DNA of 64,000 nucleotides from Bathynomus jamesi (lineage: Eukaryota; Arthropoda; Malacostraca; Isopoda; Cirolanidae): NCBI GenBank assembly GCA_023014485.1, contig JAJOZX010009068.1, forward strand, positions 119,044 to 183,043. The letters are read 5' to 3'. Position numbers and translations under genes: made by a program. Of this stretch, positions 51,620 to 62,255 are shown in pieces (position 1 is the first letter of the stretch; every line of letters starts with the position of its first letter). A model generated the notes under the pieces. The model did no database searches, was not told the DNA's origin, and saw only the letters and a program-made list of their open reading frames with translations.

Positions 51620-51642
51620 ATTTTGCTTTCTTCTCCCACAGA
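51620..51642 (+). other. candidate 3' splice site
   Basis: TTTGCTTTCTTCTCCCACAG followed by AACCGTGAATG. The pyrimidine tract and AG are strong. Joining to the donor at 45603 would keep phase 2. Confidence 0.55.
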
Positions 51643-52030
51643 ACCGTGAATGACGATGAGGTAGAGCACCCCATCATTGACATTACGGATGACCTCGACG
51701 ACAGTGTAGTTGTGATCTCTCCCCTGCCAACGAACCCTCACCAGCGATACCGCTAGCACGTCCAAAGCGGAGGTATGAGAACCCCACGTCAGGTATAAAG
51801 CGACGACCGAAATACGCGCCTGTTGCAGCGGTAATAGATCCCCAACCCTCAACCTCTTACGCAACAACCCCCCCAGCAGCACCTCCCGCTAATATATCCC
51901 CTTATTCGTCCGCCACAGTTGCCCCCCGTTCTGTTAAGTCTACAATAATAGATCCCCAACCTCAACCTCCTACGCAACAGGCCCCCCAGCAGCACCTTCC
52001 GCTAATATATCCCCTAATTCATCCGCCAAG
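51642..52030 (+). pseudogene. acidic and Pro-rich leader before the polymerase
   Basis: It first encodes an acidic stretch (DDEVEHPIIDITDDLDDSVV) ending at TAG 51754. A shifted frame then gives LARPKRRYENPTSGIKRRPK and a Pro/Ala/Ser-rich linker. A stretch of about 100 bp is repeated in tandem (ATAGATCCCCAACC at 51834 and 51948), and the frame slips again before MSPVLLSYNV at 52031. Confidence 0.6.
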
Positions 52031-55000
52031 ATGTCCCCCGTTCTGTTGAGTTATAACGTTCGAGTTGGTGCGCTCCGCAGCCCCACCCCAGCCTTGACTA
52101 GAAATCGGTATAGAGTCAGGGTCGACCCTAGAGCCATGTATAGCAATGGAATTGAGCGCGGGCTACGCCGGGTTGTACAGCGTATTGTAGAGTTTGCTCT
52201 TCAGAACCGCGACGAGCGTGAAGTCAGGACGAGTCTGTTTGGATTCGGGTCAGATGACGGTGATGTAGACGATTATTGGGTGATAGTGCCATTTAGACGT
52301 TTGGCGGCTGAAGATGTAGAATATATATTAGGCCGTATAATGCAAGCTGCCCAAAGTAGTATAGCCTTTAATATGGACAACTTCACGGTAAATATTGATC
52401 GTGTATTCCGTGTTGCGGGTCATAGTGCCATGCCGTATACTCTTAACTTCAATTCTCCGATTATTTACCGAAAGCATATAAACGTCGATCGTGGTTGCGG
52501 CTTTATAGCAGTACTCTTAGCACGTATGTTACTGTACAAATACACAGGCCACAAAAAATTTGGTTGCCTACGGTCGTGGAGCGTGCCCGTAAACTAGCTG
52601 TAGACTGTGAACTTGAATTGACTGTAATATGGGTCCTGAAGAGTTGAGAAGGGTAGAACAGGAAATGAATGTTCGTATAGTTGTATTTGGGCTGGATGAT
52701 CGTCGTAGGACTGTGCATGTTTTAAAAGCTGTGGAGAGATCGTACAAGACCCCTACTTATTTTAGGATTGTCAGGGACAACGTATCTCCCCATCCGTAAT
52801 ATAAGGTGGCTTTACGCGAGTTATGACAAAAGTCGAAAATATGGGAGACATCATGATTTGTGTAAGGGGTGCCTCGAGTTTGCGGATGATATTGTGCGAC
52901 ATTGTAAAGAATGTCACATGGTATGTGAGCAGTGTAAAAGCACCAAATGTGAAAGCCTTGTAGTGACGATGAGAAGAGAGACTGTGATGTGTGTAGACGC
53001 ACATTTTTCAATAATAGCTGTTTTGATTTCCATAAATCAATTGGCACGTGCAGGAAAAATGATAATCTGTGAATGTGGTATGTTTCACACAATGGATAAT
53101 TGGGGAAAATTTAAGCACAAGTGTGACGTAATTCACTGTCCTACATGCCAGGAGGAATATAAGGCGGATGGAGTAAAGCATGTATGTTATATGAAAGATG
53201 CTAAGCCTAAAAATAACCCTTGTATAACTGTATACTACGATATAGAAACATATACGAACGCTGAAACCAAAGAGGTAATTCCACATTTACTTGTCAGCCA
53301 GACATCTGCGATGAGTGTATAGGGATCGAATGTGACGAGTGCACCAAATGCGGTAAACGGACAAACGTTTTTAAAACGAATGTCCACGATAGTCCTGTGA
53401 AACTATTTGTGTCCTATATTGTCAAGTTAGCCGACAAGTTCAAAAAAATGACTGTGTATATTCTCGCCCATAACGGGGCAAAGTTTGATACGCAGTTCCT
53501 TTATAAGGAGTTGCTTGAACACGAACCTCTGAGATATTTACAGGTGATCCATTGAAAAGAGGCAACAAATTAATACAGATGCAAATAAGAGGCAATGTAC
53601 AATTTAAAGACACTTATTATTCACACCTTGTAAATTAGCAAAGCTACCCAAGGTGATGGGAGTAGCAGCTGAAGTTTCCAAAGGATACTTCCCTTACACT
53701 TTCCTCACCAGCGAGACTTTAAACTACGTAGGCCCACCACCACCCAAACATTATTTTGACTGTATGGATGAACGTGAAGACTTTGATCGAAACTACAACA
53801 GTTTTAATGAAAGTAACCCTTATAATATAGCTGATGAATGTGAGCGTTATTGCGTGAATGATGTGCGCGTGCTTAGAGTATGTTTCCAGGCCTTTAGAAG
53901 GATGTACATAGCCCGTTTCAATGCGATCCGCTGCAAGTCGCAACCACCATCGCATCATTATGTTTTACGGGTTCAAGAATAACTCATGCTAAAGACACCT
54001 TAGCCATTATTCACCGAAACAACCCCCGCAGTTACGGACACAAGGCTATTTACTGGCTCATACACCTACAGCAACAGACAGGTGTATACATAAAGCACGC
54101 CCGCAACAACGGGTGAAGTACCCATTAAGATTAATGGACGTGTTTTTTGGGTTGATGGGTTAAGTGAAAACCGTGTCACTGGTGTGAAGACTGTGTACTC
54201 CTTAACGGTTGCTGGTGGCGTGGATGCCCCCGTCCTGAGTGCGGAATCGCCGGAGATATCACGGTAGATCTCCTGCCGACTGTCTTGCACGGACCCGCAC
54301 TCGCGATCAACTTATAGGATCACAGTTCACTCACAAAGTCATGTGGGAGCATGAATATGATGCACGGATGGAGACAGACGAGGTGTACCGTGAGGAAATA
54401 AACACGATCAAGCGCTCAATGGTGCTGATCCTCTCAAATGTGGTGATAGCTTGTTTGGTTGACGTACAAATCCATTCAGACTATACTTTCCACCTACGGA
54501 GGGTGTGAAGCTCCATTACTACGATTTCTGTTCTTTGTACCATACGTGATGAAGAACAATCGTACCCCGTGGGCGCTCCTGAGAAACTGGTGGGCCTAAC
54601 CTGCCATCCATCATTGAATTTTCAAGAAATTTGAATGATCGTTACTTTGGGCTCTCTTTCGTAGACGTACTCCCCCCACGCAATTTATGGATGCCAATCT
54701 TACCTGTCGTTATCGACGACAAGCTCATGTTTCCCTGTGCGTGAAGTGCGCGGAAGAGGATAACGGCGATTGTAACCATATACCCCACCAGCGTAAGATC
54801 AGAGGCGTATATACAAGTCCTGAGCTGGCCCTAGCTGTACGCCATGGTTATAGAATACTGAAGATACATGAGGTGTGGAGGTTCAGAAGCTACCCAACCT
54901 TTTCACACCATATATAAACGCCTTTTTGAAGGATAAGGTTGAGGCATCAGGGTATCCGCGATGAGTTGATACCGAAGATGAAAAGTCTGCCTATATTCAA

Positions 55001-55812
55001 CGTTACCGCGACAGCGAAGGTATACAACTTGATCGTGCCCAAATTGCAAAGAATCTGGCAAGCGCTTTAGTGCAAAGTTGTGTCTGAACAGTCTAGGGGA
55101 AAATTTGCGCAGAATACCGGCAAAGGGAACATTCATTTGGCACAAAGTTATAGTGATGTCTGGGATTATGCCAATGCTCCCGATAAAGAGGTCATGGAGA
55201 TCGTGAATGTAGGTAATACTTACATAATAAAGTACAACAACACTGAATTGGCCACAGATACTCAAGGGTTACAAACATACCTGTGGCCAGCTTCACAACA
55301 GCCTATGCCCGTATAAAACTTTGGGGTCTATTGCATTCTCTTGGGCGGAGAGTATTGTATGCCGATACAGATAGCGTGATATTCACAGAGAGGGAGGGTG
55401 AATACATGCCTACTATTGGGGAGTTCCTCGGCGAACTCACTGATGAGATCAAGGATGAGTACGGGGATAACGCATACGCCGACTCTTTTGTCTCAACAGG
55501 ACCTAAAACTTATGGGGTACGGGTCAGGGGGGGGAGGAAATGAAATATATCGTGAAGGCAAAGGGCATTACGCTCAACCATGCGAATCGGCGGGTTGTTA
55601 ACTTTGAATCGTTGAAGGATCTAGTATGTTTGGACGATGATGAGTGCGAACAAACTCCCCAACTAATTGTAGGCACCCACAATTTTCGGGCGCAGAAGCT
55701 GGGGGTGTGAAGGAACTTAGGGGTACGAAGGTGTGCCGTAACACCTATAGGAAACGTTACCAGTTACCTGGTACCTATGATACCGTAACCCTTTGGATAC
55801 CATAACGTATGA
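52031..55812 (+). pseudogene. POLB: Polinton protein-primed DNA polymerase B, many frameshifts
   Basis: This copies the element's DNA from a protein primer. An N-terminal region (52031-52560; SLFGFGSDDGDVDDYWVIVP, AMPYTLNFNSPIIYRK) is followed by a Cys-rich zinc-binding stretch (CKECHMVCEQCKSTKC near 52905-52955; CPTCQEEY near 53140). Exonuclease: ExoI in ITVYYDIETYTNAETK, ExoII in YILAHNGAKFDTQFLYKELL, ExoIII in YCVNDVRVLRVCF. Polymerase: remnants in 54690-55300 (KRLFEG, KGNIHLAQSYSDVWDY), and motif C in LYADTDSVIFTEREGE near 55355. The end is near 55812. At least eight frame changes or stops. Confidence 0.85.
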
Positions 55813-55856
55813 TGCTTCTATTGTTAACTCACACGTATTTGTCTTGTATATAATCG

Positions 55857-56050
55857 TATCTATTGATTTATTACACGTATTTGTAAATATATATATATAA
55901 CTTGAATATCTCGTTTATTAAATCGTATTCGTAAAGTATCTATTGATTTATTACACGTATTTGTAAATATATATATAACTTGAATATCTCGTTTATTAAA
56001 TCGTATTGTAAATATATATAACTTGAATATCTCGTTTATTAAATAAATCA
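55857..56050. repeat. tandem repeats of about 60 bp
   Basis: TATCTATTGATTTATTACAC plus GTATTTGTAAATATATATAT and AACTTGAATATCTCGTTTAT units, two full and one partial, just after the polymerase end. Confidence 0.9.
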
Positions 56051-56077
56051 TGTTTCAATTAGCGTTTCACTTTCTCC

Positions 56078-56078
<1 letters not shown>

Positions 56079-56115
<37 letters not shown>

Positions 56116-56116
56116 A
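56079..56116. repeat. (GT)n microsatellite
   Basis: About 19 GT units, followed by GTGCACAG, which could act as a splice acceptor. Confidence 0.95.
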
Positions 56117-56275
56117 CAGGTGAAAGTTCTAAGCTCCGCCCACTGTAAGACCGTGAGTCATGCTACTATCTGGGAGTCCCTGCGTGGTCAGTCGATTGCA
56201 GTAAGCCCGAGAGATCAGACGTGTATTCAGAAGAAAAGATCAGACGTGTATTCAAATGGCTACCTTTAATATTGC

Positions 56276-56557
56276 TTGTACAACGTTTATGAAATGGTAA
56301 TCAGCAAAGTGTCAGGATGTGGTGGATACCGAAAAACTTCCTATTCCCCCTCCTATGCCTCTTTTAAAACCACATTGGGTTGTGCGAAGCTCCAAGATGT
56401 ACAAATACTCTACGGATGTTCTGGTGAGACCGTTGAAGGCTTTCGTTGCACAGACGATGTGCTGAAGTATGCTGTAGAGCTAAACTTTATAAAGTCTCAC
56501 ATATACCGTGAAGTAAAAGAAACAACGCGTGCAGAAGAGAAGAGCAGGTATGGATAA
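56276..56557 (+). CDS. hypothetical Polinton ORF 1 (right end)
   Basis: 93 codons from MYNVYEMVISKVSGCGGYR, with a Cys/Gly/Tyr-rich N-terminus, then TVEGFRCTDDVLKYAVELNF. No family recognised. It lies on the same strand as the next three frames and may be part of one damaged accessory gene cluster. Confidence 0.4.
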   Translation: MYNVYEMVISKVSGCGGYRKTSYSPSYASFKTTLGCAKLQDVQILYGCSGETVEGFRCTDDVLKYAVELNFIKSHIYREVKETTRAEEKSRYG

Positions 56558-56842
56558 TGAGTCTTGCGGATGGGTGGGTGACAAGCGGTATTACGTCATG
56601 CTACACCATGTCGATTACTCATACCCTACGACTGAAAATGGAATCTCGTGATCATGGACAATCTTAAGTATTTTTATCACTATATTAACGTATATCATGA
56701 TGAGGTTCGTAGTGAGGTTGTGGCTAGTGCCCTGCGTGAGTTTTTAACAGACTTTAGAGACGAGTATCGTTTGATGGGCAGAAAGGAAAAATATGAGCAT
56801 ATGTTCCTCTCAAATAGTGCGCCGGAGTGTGAAGATGTTTAG
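56548..56842 (+). CDS. hypothetical Polinton ORFs 2 and 3
   Basis: Two short adjacent frames: one from ATG 56550 (MDNESCGWVGDKRYYVMLHH) to TGA near 56651, and one starting at 56654 (MDNLKYFYHYINVYHDEV) that ends at 56842. Both begin MDN. The second is helical and charged. Neither is recognised. Confidence 0.4.
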
Positions 56843-56853
56843 TAAAACATAAA

Positions 56854-57414
56854 ATGTGCCTAGTCTTATCTGAGGGAAACTGTCTGGTGCGTAGGCTGGT
56901 AGTGATAAAATTAATTCTTGCACCGGAAAAACAAATATGTACAACAATTCGGTGCGACTCGCGGATCATACGAACAAGCCCATTCACGTATCATCGAGTC
57001 AGCCGCCCGTCGAACCGTTCCTGCCTACCTGCGTGCCTCACACGGCTCATAGTTATCTCAGAGCTTGAACCGAGTGGACGTGCGCTCCTCGAATACGATG
57101 GAACTTCTTTGAGCAGCATTCTCAACGCCTCGTACGATGTGTCCGTGACGAAATCGTTGCGCGTGTTCAGGCGTAATTCCGGTACCGTTAGCTATGTGCT
57201 GGAAACGGAATGTAGACAAACAAACAAACGGGTTTATTTAAGTGTCGAGGAGATGAATAGAATCTTCGTGATAGTTGAGAAGTGGAGTGAAGATCGTTAT
57301 AAAATACCTGCTAACGTAGGTACAAGAAGAGAGCAGATTAGTGACGCACCCTCATACGCCGTTGTATGTACGTTGTGTATAAATAACGATCGGCGTGCAT
57401 TGATATACGGCTGA
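56854..57414 (+). CDS. hypothetical Polinton ORF 4
   Basis: 186 codons, open, the longest frame in the right end. The second half looks protein-like (LLEYDGTSLSSILNASYDVS, VYLSVEEMNRIFVIVEKWSE), while the first 50 residues are odd and may be out of frame with an upstream exon. No family recognised. Confidence 0.45.
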   Translation: MCLVLSEGNCLVRRLVVIKLILAPEKQICTTIRCDSRIIRTSPFTYHRVSRPSNRSCLPACLTRLIVISELEPSGRALLEYDGTSLSSILNASYDVSVTKSLRVFRRNSGTVSYVLETECRQTNKRVYLSVEEMNRIFVIVEKWSEDRYKIPANVGTRREQISDAPSYAVVCTLCINNDRRALIYG

Positions 57415-57479
57415 TGTGGAAGAATGTTCTGATAAAACGCTCTTATTCCTACGCGAAACCGTTTCATCCTCGACAGAAT

Positions 57480-57748
57480 GTTTGAAATCGTCGGATTCCG
57501 TAAGCTGAAACCTATATTAGACGCGCGTGTTACGGATATGCTTTATTTTGATACAGTACTTGAAACGCCTACACCGCTTTGCTCGATGGGTTTACGAGTG
57601 TAGGGCTGGTGAGAATGGTCTAGAGCTGGACGTTTATTTAAAAAGTTTAGACTCTTTGAAATACCATGAACTTTGGTACAAAGCAATTGATCGGTACAAG
57701 GCTGAGCTCACCTACACCGTTCACCCTGAAGAACATTTCTTTATATAA
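57480..57748 (+). CDS. hypothetical Polinton ORF 5
   Basis: A frame of 73 or more codons (FARWVYECRAGENGLELDVY, YHELWYKAIDRYKAELTY, then HPEEHFFI and stop). Unrecognised, helical, charged. A small further frame at 57939-58130 shows no features. Confidence 0.35.
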
Positions 57749-58127
57749 CGCGCAGTTGTCGTAACGATTTAGAAGATTACTTCAATTGCCGTTATGTTGA
57801 GTGAGTTCAAGATTGAAAAGCTCGAGTCGGTAGAAATAAACCCTCGATTGAAAAGCGTGTTATAACTTGTGTTTAATAATGTAGCTAACGATGAACTCTT
57901 TGTGCGTGCTTTTGATTGTATTCTAGACGTATTTAAAGATGACTTACCAACCGGTTGTAAAGTGGGAACAAAATAGTACTGAACGATATGAAAGCCCTTC
58001 ATATCGAATACAGGTTTCCCTATACTTTAAGCGGGTGAAATATATTAAGCCGCATAACTCTGTAATGCAGAGCAATAATGATGTAATTGAAACTCGATTA
58101 AATGCGAGTTTAATATTTGAAAAAAAT

Positions 58128-58470
58128 TGAAATGTATTTATATATTTTGCGTGATATTCTCCTGTACTGTTATGATTATATGCTATTTCTATTATTGAAA
58201 TGTATTTATATATTTTGCGGGATATTCTCCTGTACTGTTATGATTATATACATATTTCTATTATTATTGAAATGTATTTATATATTTTGCGTGATATTTC
58301 CCCTGTACTGTTATGATTATATGCATATTTCTATTATTATTGAAATGTATATTTATTTCTATTTGAAATGTATATTTATTTTATATATATCTCCATAATT
58401 GTGTGTATATATTTCCTGTACTGTTATGATTATATGCATATTCCTCAATTATTATTGAAATGTATATTAT
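58128..58470. repeat. tandem repeat of about 70 bp, four to five units
   Basis: Units of TTGAAATGTATTTATATATT, TTGCGTGATATTCTCCTGTA and CTGTTATGATTATATGCATA, shortening towards the right. Confidence 0.9.
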
Positions 58471-58794
58471 TTTCTATATATTTATAATAAACAGAATGAT
58501 GCAATGTTGTTTTACTTAATTATATCATGTACGCCTTCTAAACCTACTACCGGTTTCTAAACCAACTTTTAAGAAATAAATTATGTATACAATGGTATCT
58601 GGCAATGCTAAAAAGTGGTATCTGGCAACTCAAGCCATTTACGCCTTCTAAGCCAACTGGCTGATTAGGAGTCAATAATAATGTATACAATGGTATCGCT
58701 AAAAAGTGGTATCTGGCAACTCAGTCTTCGATTAGAATTAAATATATAGAACAAACTGAATACATGGCGCTATCTGGCAACTCAAGCCATTACG
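58471..58794. repeat. Polinton right subterminal repeats
   Basis: Two to three copies of ACGCCTTCTAAGCCAACTGG with TGGTATCTGGCAACTCA in alternation; the same blocks occur inverted at 42300-42660. Confidence 0.8.
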
Positions 58795-59153
58795 CCTTCT
58801 AAGCCAACTGGCTGATTAGGAGCCTATAAAACAACGCTACTCGGCTGAAGTCTAATATGCACTTGGCTCTGCCAGTGTGAACACCTCTCCTCCTTTCTCT
58901 CCTCCTTTCTCTCCTTTCTGGCCCTTTGGGGGGAATAGCTTGGGGGAGAACTCCGCCTCCAAGTTGCATGCCCCTTGCAACCCTGGTTGGCAACAAAGGG
59001 CCCTTTGGGGGAATTTTTTTTTTATTTTTATTTTTTTATTTATTTTATTTTTGCAACACCCCCACCCCCTTTACAACAACCCCCACCCCCCTTTGCAACA
59101 TTACGTAATCACTTGCAACATTCTTGCACTTAACCTTTTGCGGCTATACTACT
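58795..59153 (-). repeat. Polinton right terminal inverted repeat
   Basis: Inverted partner of 41968-42345. It has one fewer GAAAGGAGGA unit and one fewer GTTGCAAAGGGGG unit than the left copy. Confidence 0.9.
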
Positions 59154-59232
59154 TGGATACATGAAGTGTTTCGGGTTTTTATATATATATATATTTGGGA
59201 TGAATCTCACACTTAAACAGGTGTATAAGAAT

Positions 59233-59237
59233 GAAGA

Positions 59238-59272
<35 letters not shown>
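59233..59272. repeat. (TA)n tract
   Basis: Simple dinucleotide tract to the right of the Polinton. Confidence 0.95.
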
Positions 59273-59274
<2 letters not shown>

Positions 59275-59284
59275 TAACTTTGTT

Positions 59285-59766
59285 CCGCGAGTATGTAGAG
59301 GAATTACGGCATTTGGAAGAGTGAAGACCATGGTGTAGTGGTATCGCGTCTGACCGGCAATCGGAAGATCCCGGGTTCGTTTCCAAGGTGGTACTTCATT
59401 TTTTCATTTGTTGTTTTCTCTTTCTCGTCTTGCGCGGAATATCTCCTATACAAGCGTCGTTCTTTACGTTATTTATACTGCGTGTTCTTTGCAGTTGAAT
59501 GTATATAATGTTACGGCATGCGGGAGGTGCCCCCTTGGGGCATTGGTTTCTGCGAGTATGTAGAGGAATTACGGCATTTGGAAGAGTGAAGACCATGGTG
59601 TAGTGGTATCGCGTCTGACCGGCAATCGGAAGATCCCGGGTTCGTTTCCCAGGTGGTACTTCATTTTTTCATTTGTTGTTTTCTCTTTCTCGTCTTGCGC
59701 GGAATATCTCCTATACAAGCGTCGTTCTTTACGTTATTTATACTGCGTGTTCTTTGCAGTTGAATG

Positions 59767-59772
<6 letters not shown>
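59285..59772 (+). repeat. tandem 265-bp repeat with a tRNA-like segment in each unit
   Basis: Two nearly identical units (GCGAGTATGTAGAGGAATTA at 59288 and 59551). Each contains a tRNA-like stretch at 59326-59393 and 59591-59658: A box TGGTGTAGTGG and B box GGGTTCGTTTCC. The acceptor and anticodon stems pair poorly, so this is a SINE head or tRNA pseudogene rather than a working tRNA. Confidence 0.75.

Positions 59773-59797
<25 letters not shown>
59769..59797. repeat. (TA)n tract
   Basis: Between the tRNA-like repeat and the SINE. Confidence 0.9.
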
Positions 59798-59800
59798 GTA

Positions 59801-60108
59801 TAACCTTTGTTAACCTTGGTTTTGCTTTCCCCGAGTTGTTCATTCTGACAAAGGTCAAGCAGCTTGTCACTCCACCTTAGACCTACAGTTTAACGTGACA
59901 TCCGAACCACGCCCCACCAGCAGCCCACCATCTTAACCACTAGGCTACCCAGGGTACTCATTTATCTACTAACCAATTTCTTTCTTTTTTTTTGTGTGGA
60001 ACGATGAAAAGCTGGGGTTTGTTTCGCGCCGCCTACTGTCACCGGGTCTCGATCCCGGAGCCGATGAATTCGTAGTCAGCGATGCTAACTACTACACCAC
60101 CGAGGCGC
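59801..60108 (-). repeat. SINE with two tRNA-like heads (copy 4)
   Basis: Reverse-orientation copy with both heads recognisable; the right end has ACCACCGAGGCGC. Confidence 0.75.
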
Positions 60109-60129
60109 ATTCTATATATATATATATAG

Positions 60130-60500
60130 ACCTCAACCTCGTATCAATTCCGTGTGCTGGTCTCTCTTCACACGAAGGTCAAGCTGGGTTGGCCCCCGCC
60201 TCTAGGCCTGGCTTGGTAGAGTAGCGAGTTGCTCTCGTGCGTTCTACACCGCACATAGCTAGGTACACCCGGCACATCTGGTACCGTCCTGAGCCAGGTA
60301 TCTAGTATTCTTTTGAAGACTTCAACTTTGACCCCTGTGGTGTTCCTGAGGTCCCTGGTTAAAAAGTCTTGGACCCCTGACAATCACACTATTTTTTTTC
60401 AATGTTGAAGAGGTCTCTTGTCCGGCTTTTAATTTGGGAACACTACACATTCTGCCTTTCCTATTTTCCAGTTTTGTTTGGATGGTAATTGGGTTTAGTT
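60130..60500 (-). pseudogene. C-terminal end of a CR1-like LINE reverse transcriptase
   Basis: On the minus strand: NRKGRMCSVPKLKAGQ near 60460, IVRGPRLFNQGPQE near 60375, then after a frameshift LRNTTGVKVEVFKRILDTWL and TVPDVPGVPSYVR. The plan (RK..RLFN.LP.......VFKxxLDxWL) is the CR1 C-terminus, as at 3-176. Confidence 0.65.
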
Positions 60501-60509
60501 TGAGGTTTG

Positions 60510-61140
60510 GCACCAGGACTCATGGACAGCTTGGATAATCGGGTTGGTTGATTTTTTAATTCTTTGCATTAGACTGTATTGAACACGTCTTGTTACCTCC
60601 GGGAAGCTCGGGACAGTGCGGGTAGCAAACATTTGCGAAGCTGAGCATCTCGGGGGTAAATTATGTAAGAGTCTAAAAGGCCTGTTGTACAGTGCTTACA
60701 AGAAGTCTCGCGCCTCTGTCTCGTCCCAAGCTAGTCTGTTAGGTATAAAATGGGCGGTCCTTATGGCAGCGGAGGTGTGTTCGGATTGGTGCACATAATT
60801 GCTCTAACCCCATCAATGACGTCCACATTATCATTGTGTTGATCACTCTATCTATTTATATATAGAGACATACTGTATATAGATATATATAGAGTATGCA
60901 GGGGATAACGTGTCTCAGTCCCAGCTATGGTAGTTGTCTTACAATTAACAGTCCCAAGTGCAAGTTACAGTACGTTAACACCTCCACATAAACTACCCTG
61001 GACTAAAATAACATTCAAGAAAAGGTTAGACCAAATCTTGCACACTATTTGAGGGTGTAGAAAATTTTCCCTGGCACCTGTTGCCATTGGTACCACCTCG
61101 GTATGGGCCGCAAGGCCTTTTGAGGTACTTCTTTTCCTTG
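60510..61140. other. no gene seen
   Basis: It contains short open frames only. An FKKRLDQIL-like fragment near 61010-61040 may be another LINE tail, too short to call. Confidence 0.35.
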
Positions 61141-61151
61141 TAACTCCTTGT

Positions 61152-61250
61152 AACTCTGTCTCTCCCTGTCTGTCTGTCTGTCTGTCTGTCTCTGTCTCTC
61201 TCTCTGTCTCTCTCTGTCTGTCTCTCTCTCTCTCTCTGATCACACCACAT
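61152..61250. repeat. (TCTG)n/(TC)n microsatellite
   Basis: Mixed TCTG and TC repeats over about 95 bp. Confidence 0.95.
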
Positions 61251-61259
61251 GGCAATGTA

Positions 61260-62250
61260 TCCATATAACGTTAATAATAACCGAAACTCGAGAAAATATA
61301 CTCTCTGCCTTCCGCTCTACTCCAAATCCTTTTCTCTTAGTGACCTCTTAATACAAACTAATCTATCATATTTTGCGACTTTTTAACTCTGGTAGGATTC
61401 AATTCCACTCCTATAGTGTAAGAGATACTTAAATTCATGTGTGTATTATGCCATATGATGTGCGTGATAAATAATTTTTAAATAGTTGGAGCGTTCAAGT
61501 TCATCTGTAATAATCTATAGACTACCCCTCAAGCCCACTCTCAACACTTAGATTCCCCTAAGACACAGGCGTCTTCAAGTAACATGAATGCGTAGAGATC
61601 TAAGGTGTTAGATTCCATATTATATAATTTATGTGCTAGGTTTAAGAACGCTGGCATTGAAGGATGGAAGGAAGGGACAGTAAAAGCGATAATAGGTTTA
61701 ATGAAGGAAATGGAATAAGGATGGAGGTAAGCGTTGCTATGTCGAAGGAAACGAGGTTGGGTGGGGAATTACGAAGGGAGGAGGAAATGCTAAACACAAA
61801 CTCAAATATTTATTTTAATGCCCTAGACCTAGAAAGACAAAGAGCAAAATACCTTAAACTAACAATGAATTGACAGAAACAGAAGAATCTGGTCTTAGAC
61901 GCACTGATAGGTTTAACGTATGTGGCTAGAGGCCGCCACTCAGAATTACCACTACTACCTAAGTCATAATAAGGTTATTTACTATGACAGAGTAGTCATG
62001 AGTAGTTATTGAAATAAAATATGATTATACTGTTGATGGCTGACTATATTCAGTTATTGCTGACAATCTTTGGATCCTTGGCTTTTAAGACGAATTTTTT
62101 ATGCATATGTTCAACAAAATAGGAAATTGGCTGATCATTATTACCATTCGAAGGGTTGGTACCCTTCACAACCGAAATCAATTTCAGAAGGGGTGCATGG
62201 TATCCTCATTTCCTTTATCGTCCCAGCACGCTTCACATAAGCCATTTACA
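61260..62250. other. no gene seen
   Basis: A 69-codon frame at 61664-61873 (charged, unrecognised) is the only notable item. Confidence 0.35.
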
Positions 62251-62255
62251 CAAAG

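Larger units (their letters stand above)
41968..59153. mobile_element. complete Polinton/Maverick element, 17.2 kb
   Basis: A large self-synthesising DNA transposon related to adintoviruses. The terminal inverted repeats begin AGTAGCATAGC at 41968 and AGTAGTATAGC (inverted) at 59153. The 6-bp flanks TGAATA and TGGATA differ at one base; 6-bp duplications and AG-starting termini are Polinton hallmarks. Inside are the diagnostic genes: protein-primed DNA polymerase B, retroviral-type integrase, packaging ATPase, adenovirus-type protease and double jelly-roll capsid protein. The capsid block (45825-51560) is well preserved, while polymerase and integrase are broken. Confidence 0.93.

Noticed and set aside
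56215..56262. Sequencing-adapter contamination suggested by AGATCAGACGTGTATTCA repeats
   Set aside because: Only a short stretch resembles adapter sequence and the rest does not match. The two units look like a local tandem duplication.
59326..59658. Two functional tRNA genes
   Set aside because: A and B boxes are present, but the acceptor stem pairs at only about four positions and the anticodon stem is poor. They lie in tandem repeat units, so they are tRNA-derived repeats.
60960..61264. Minus-strand frame of 99 codons rich in Arg/Glu/Thr
   Set aside because: Most of it is the translation of the TCTG/TC microsatellite, and the rest has no recognised domain.
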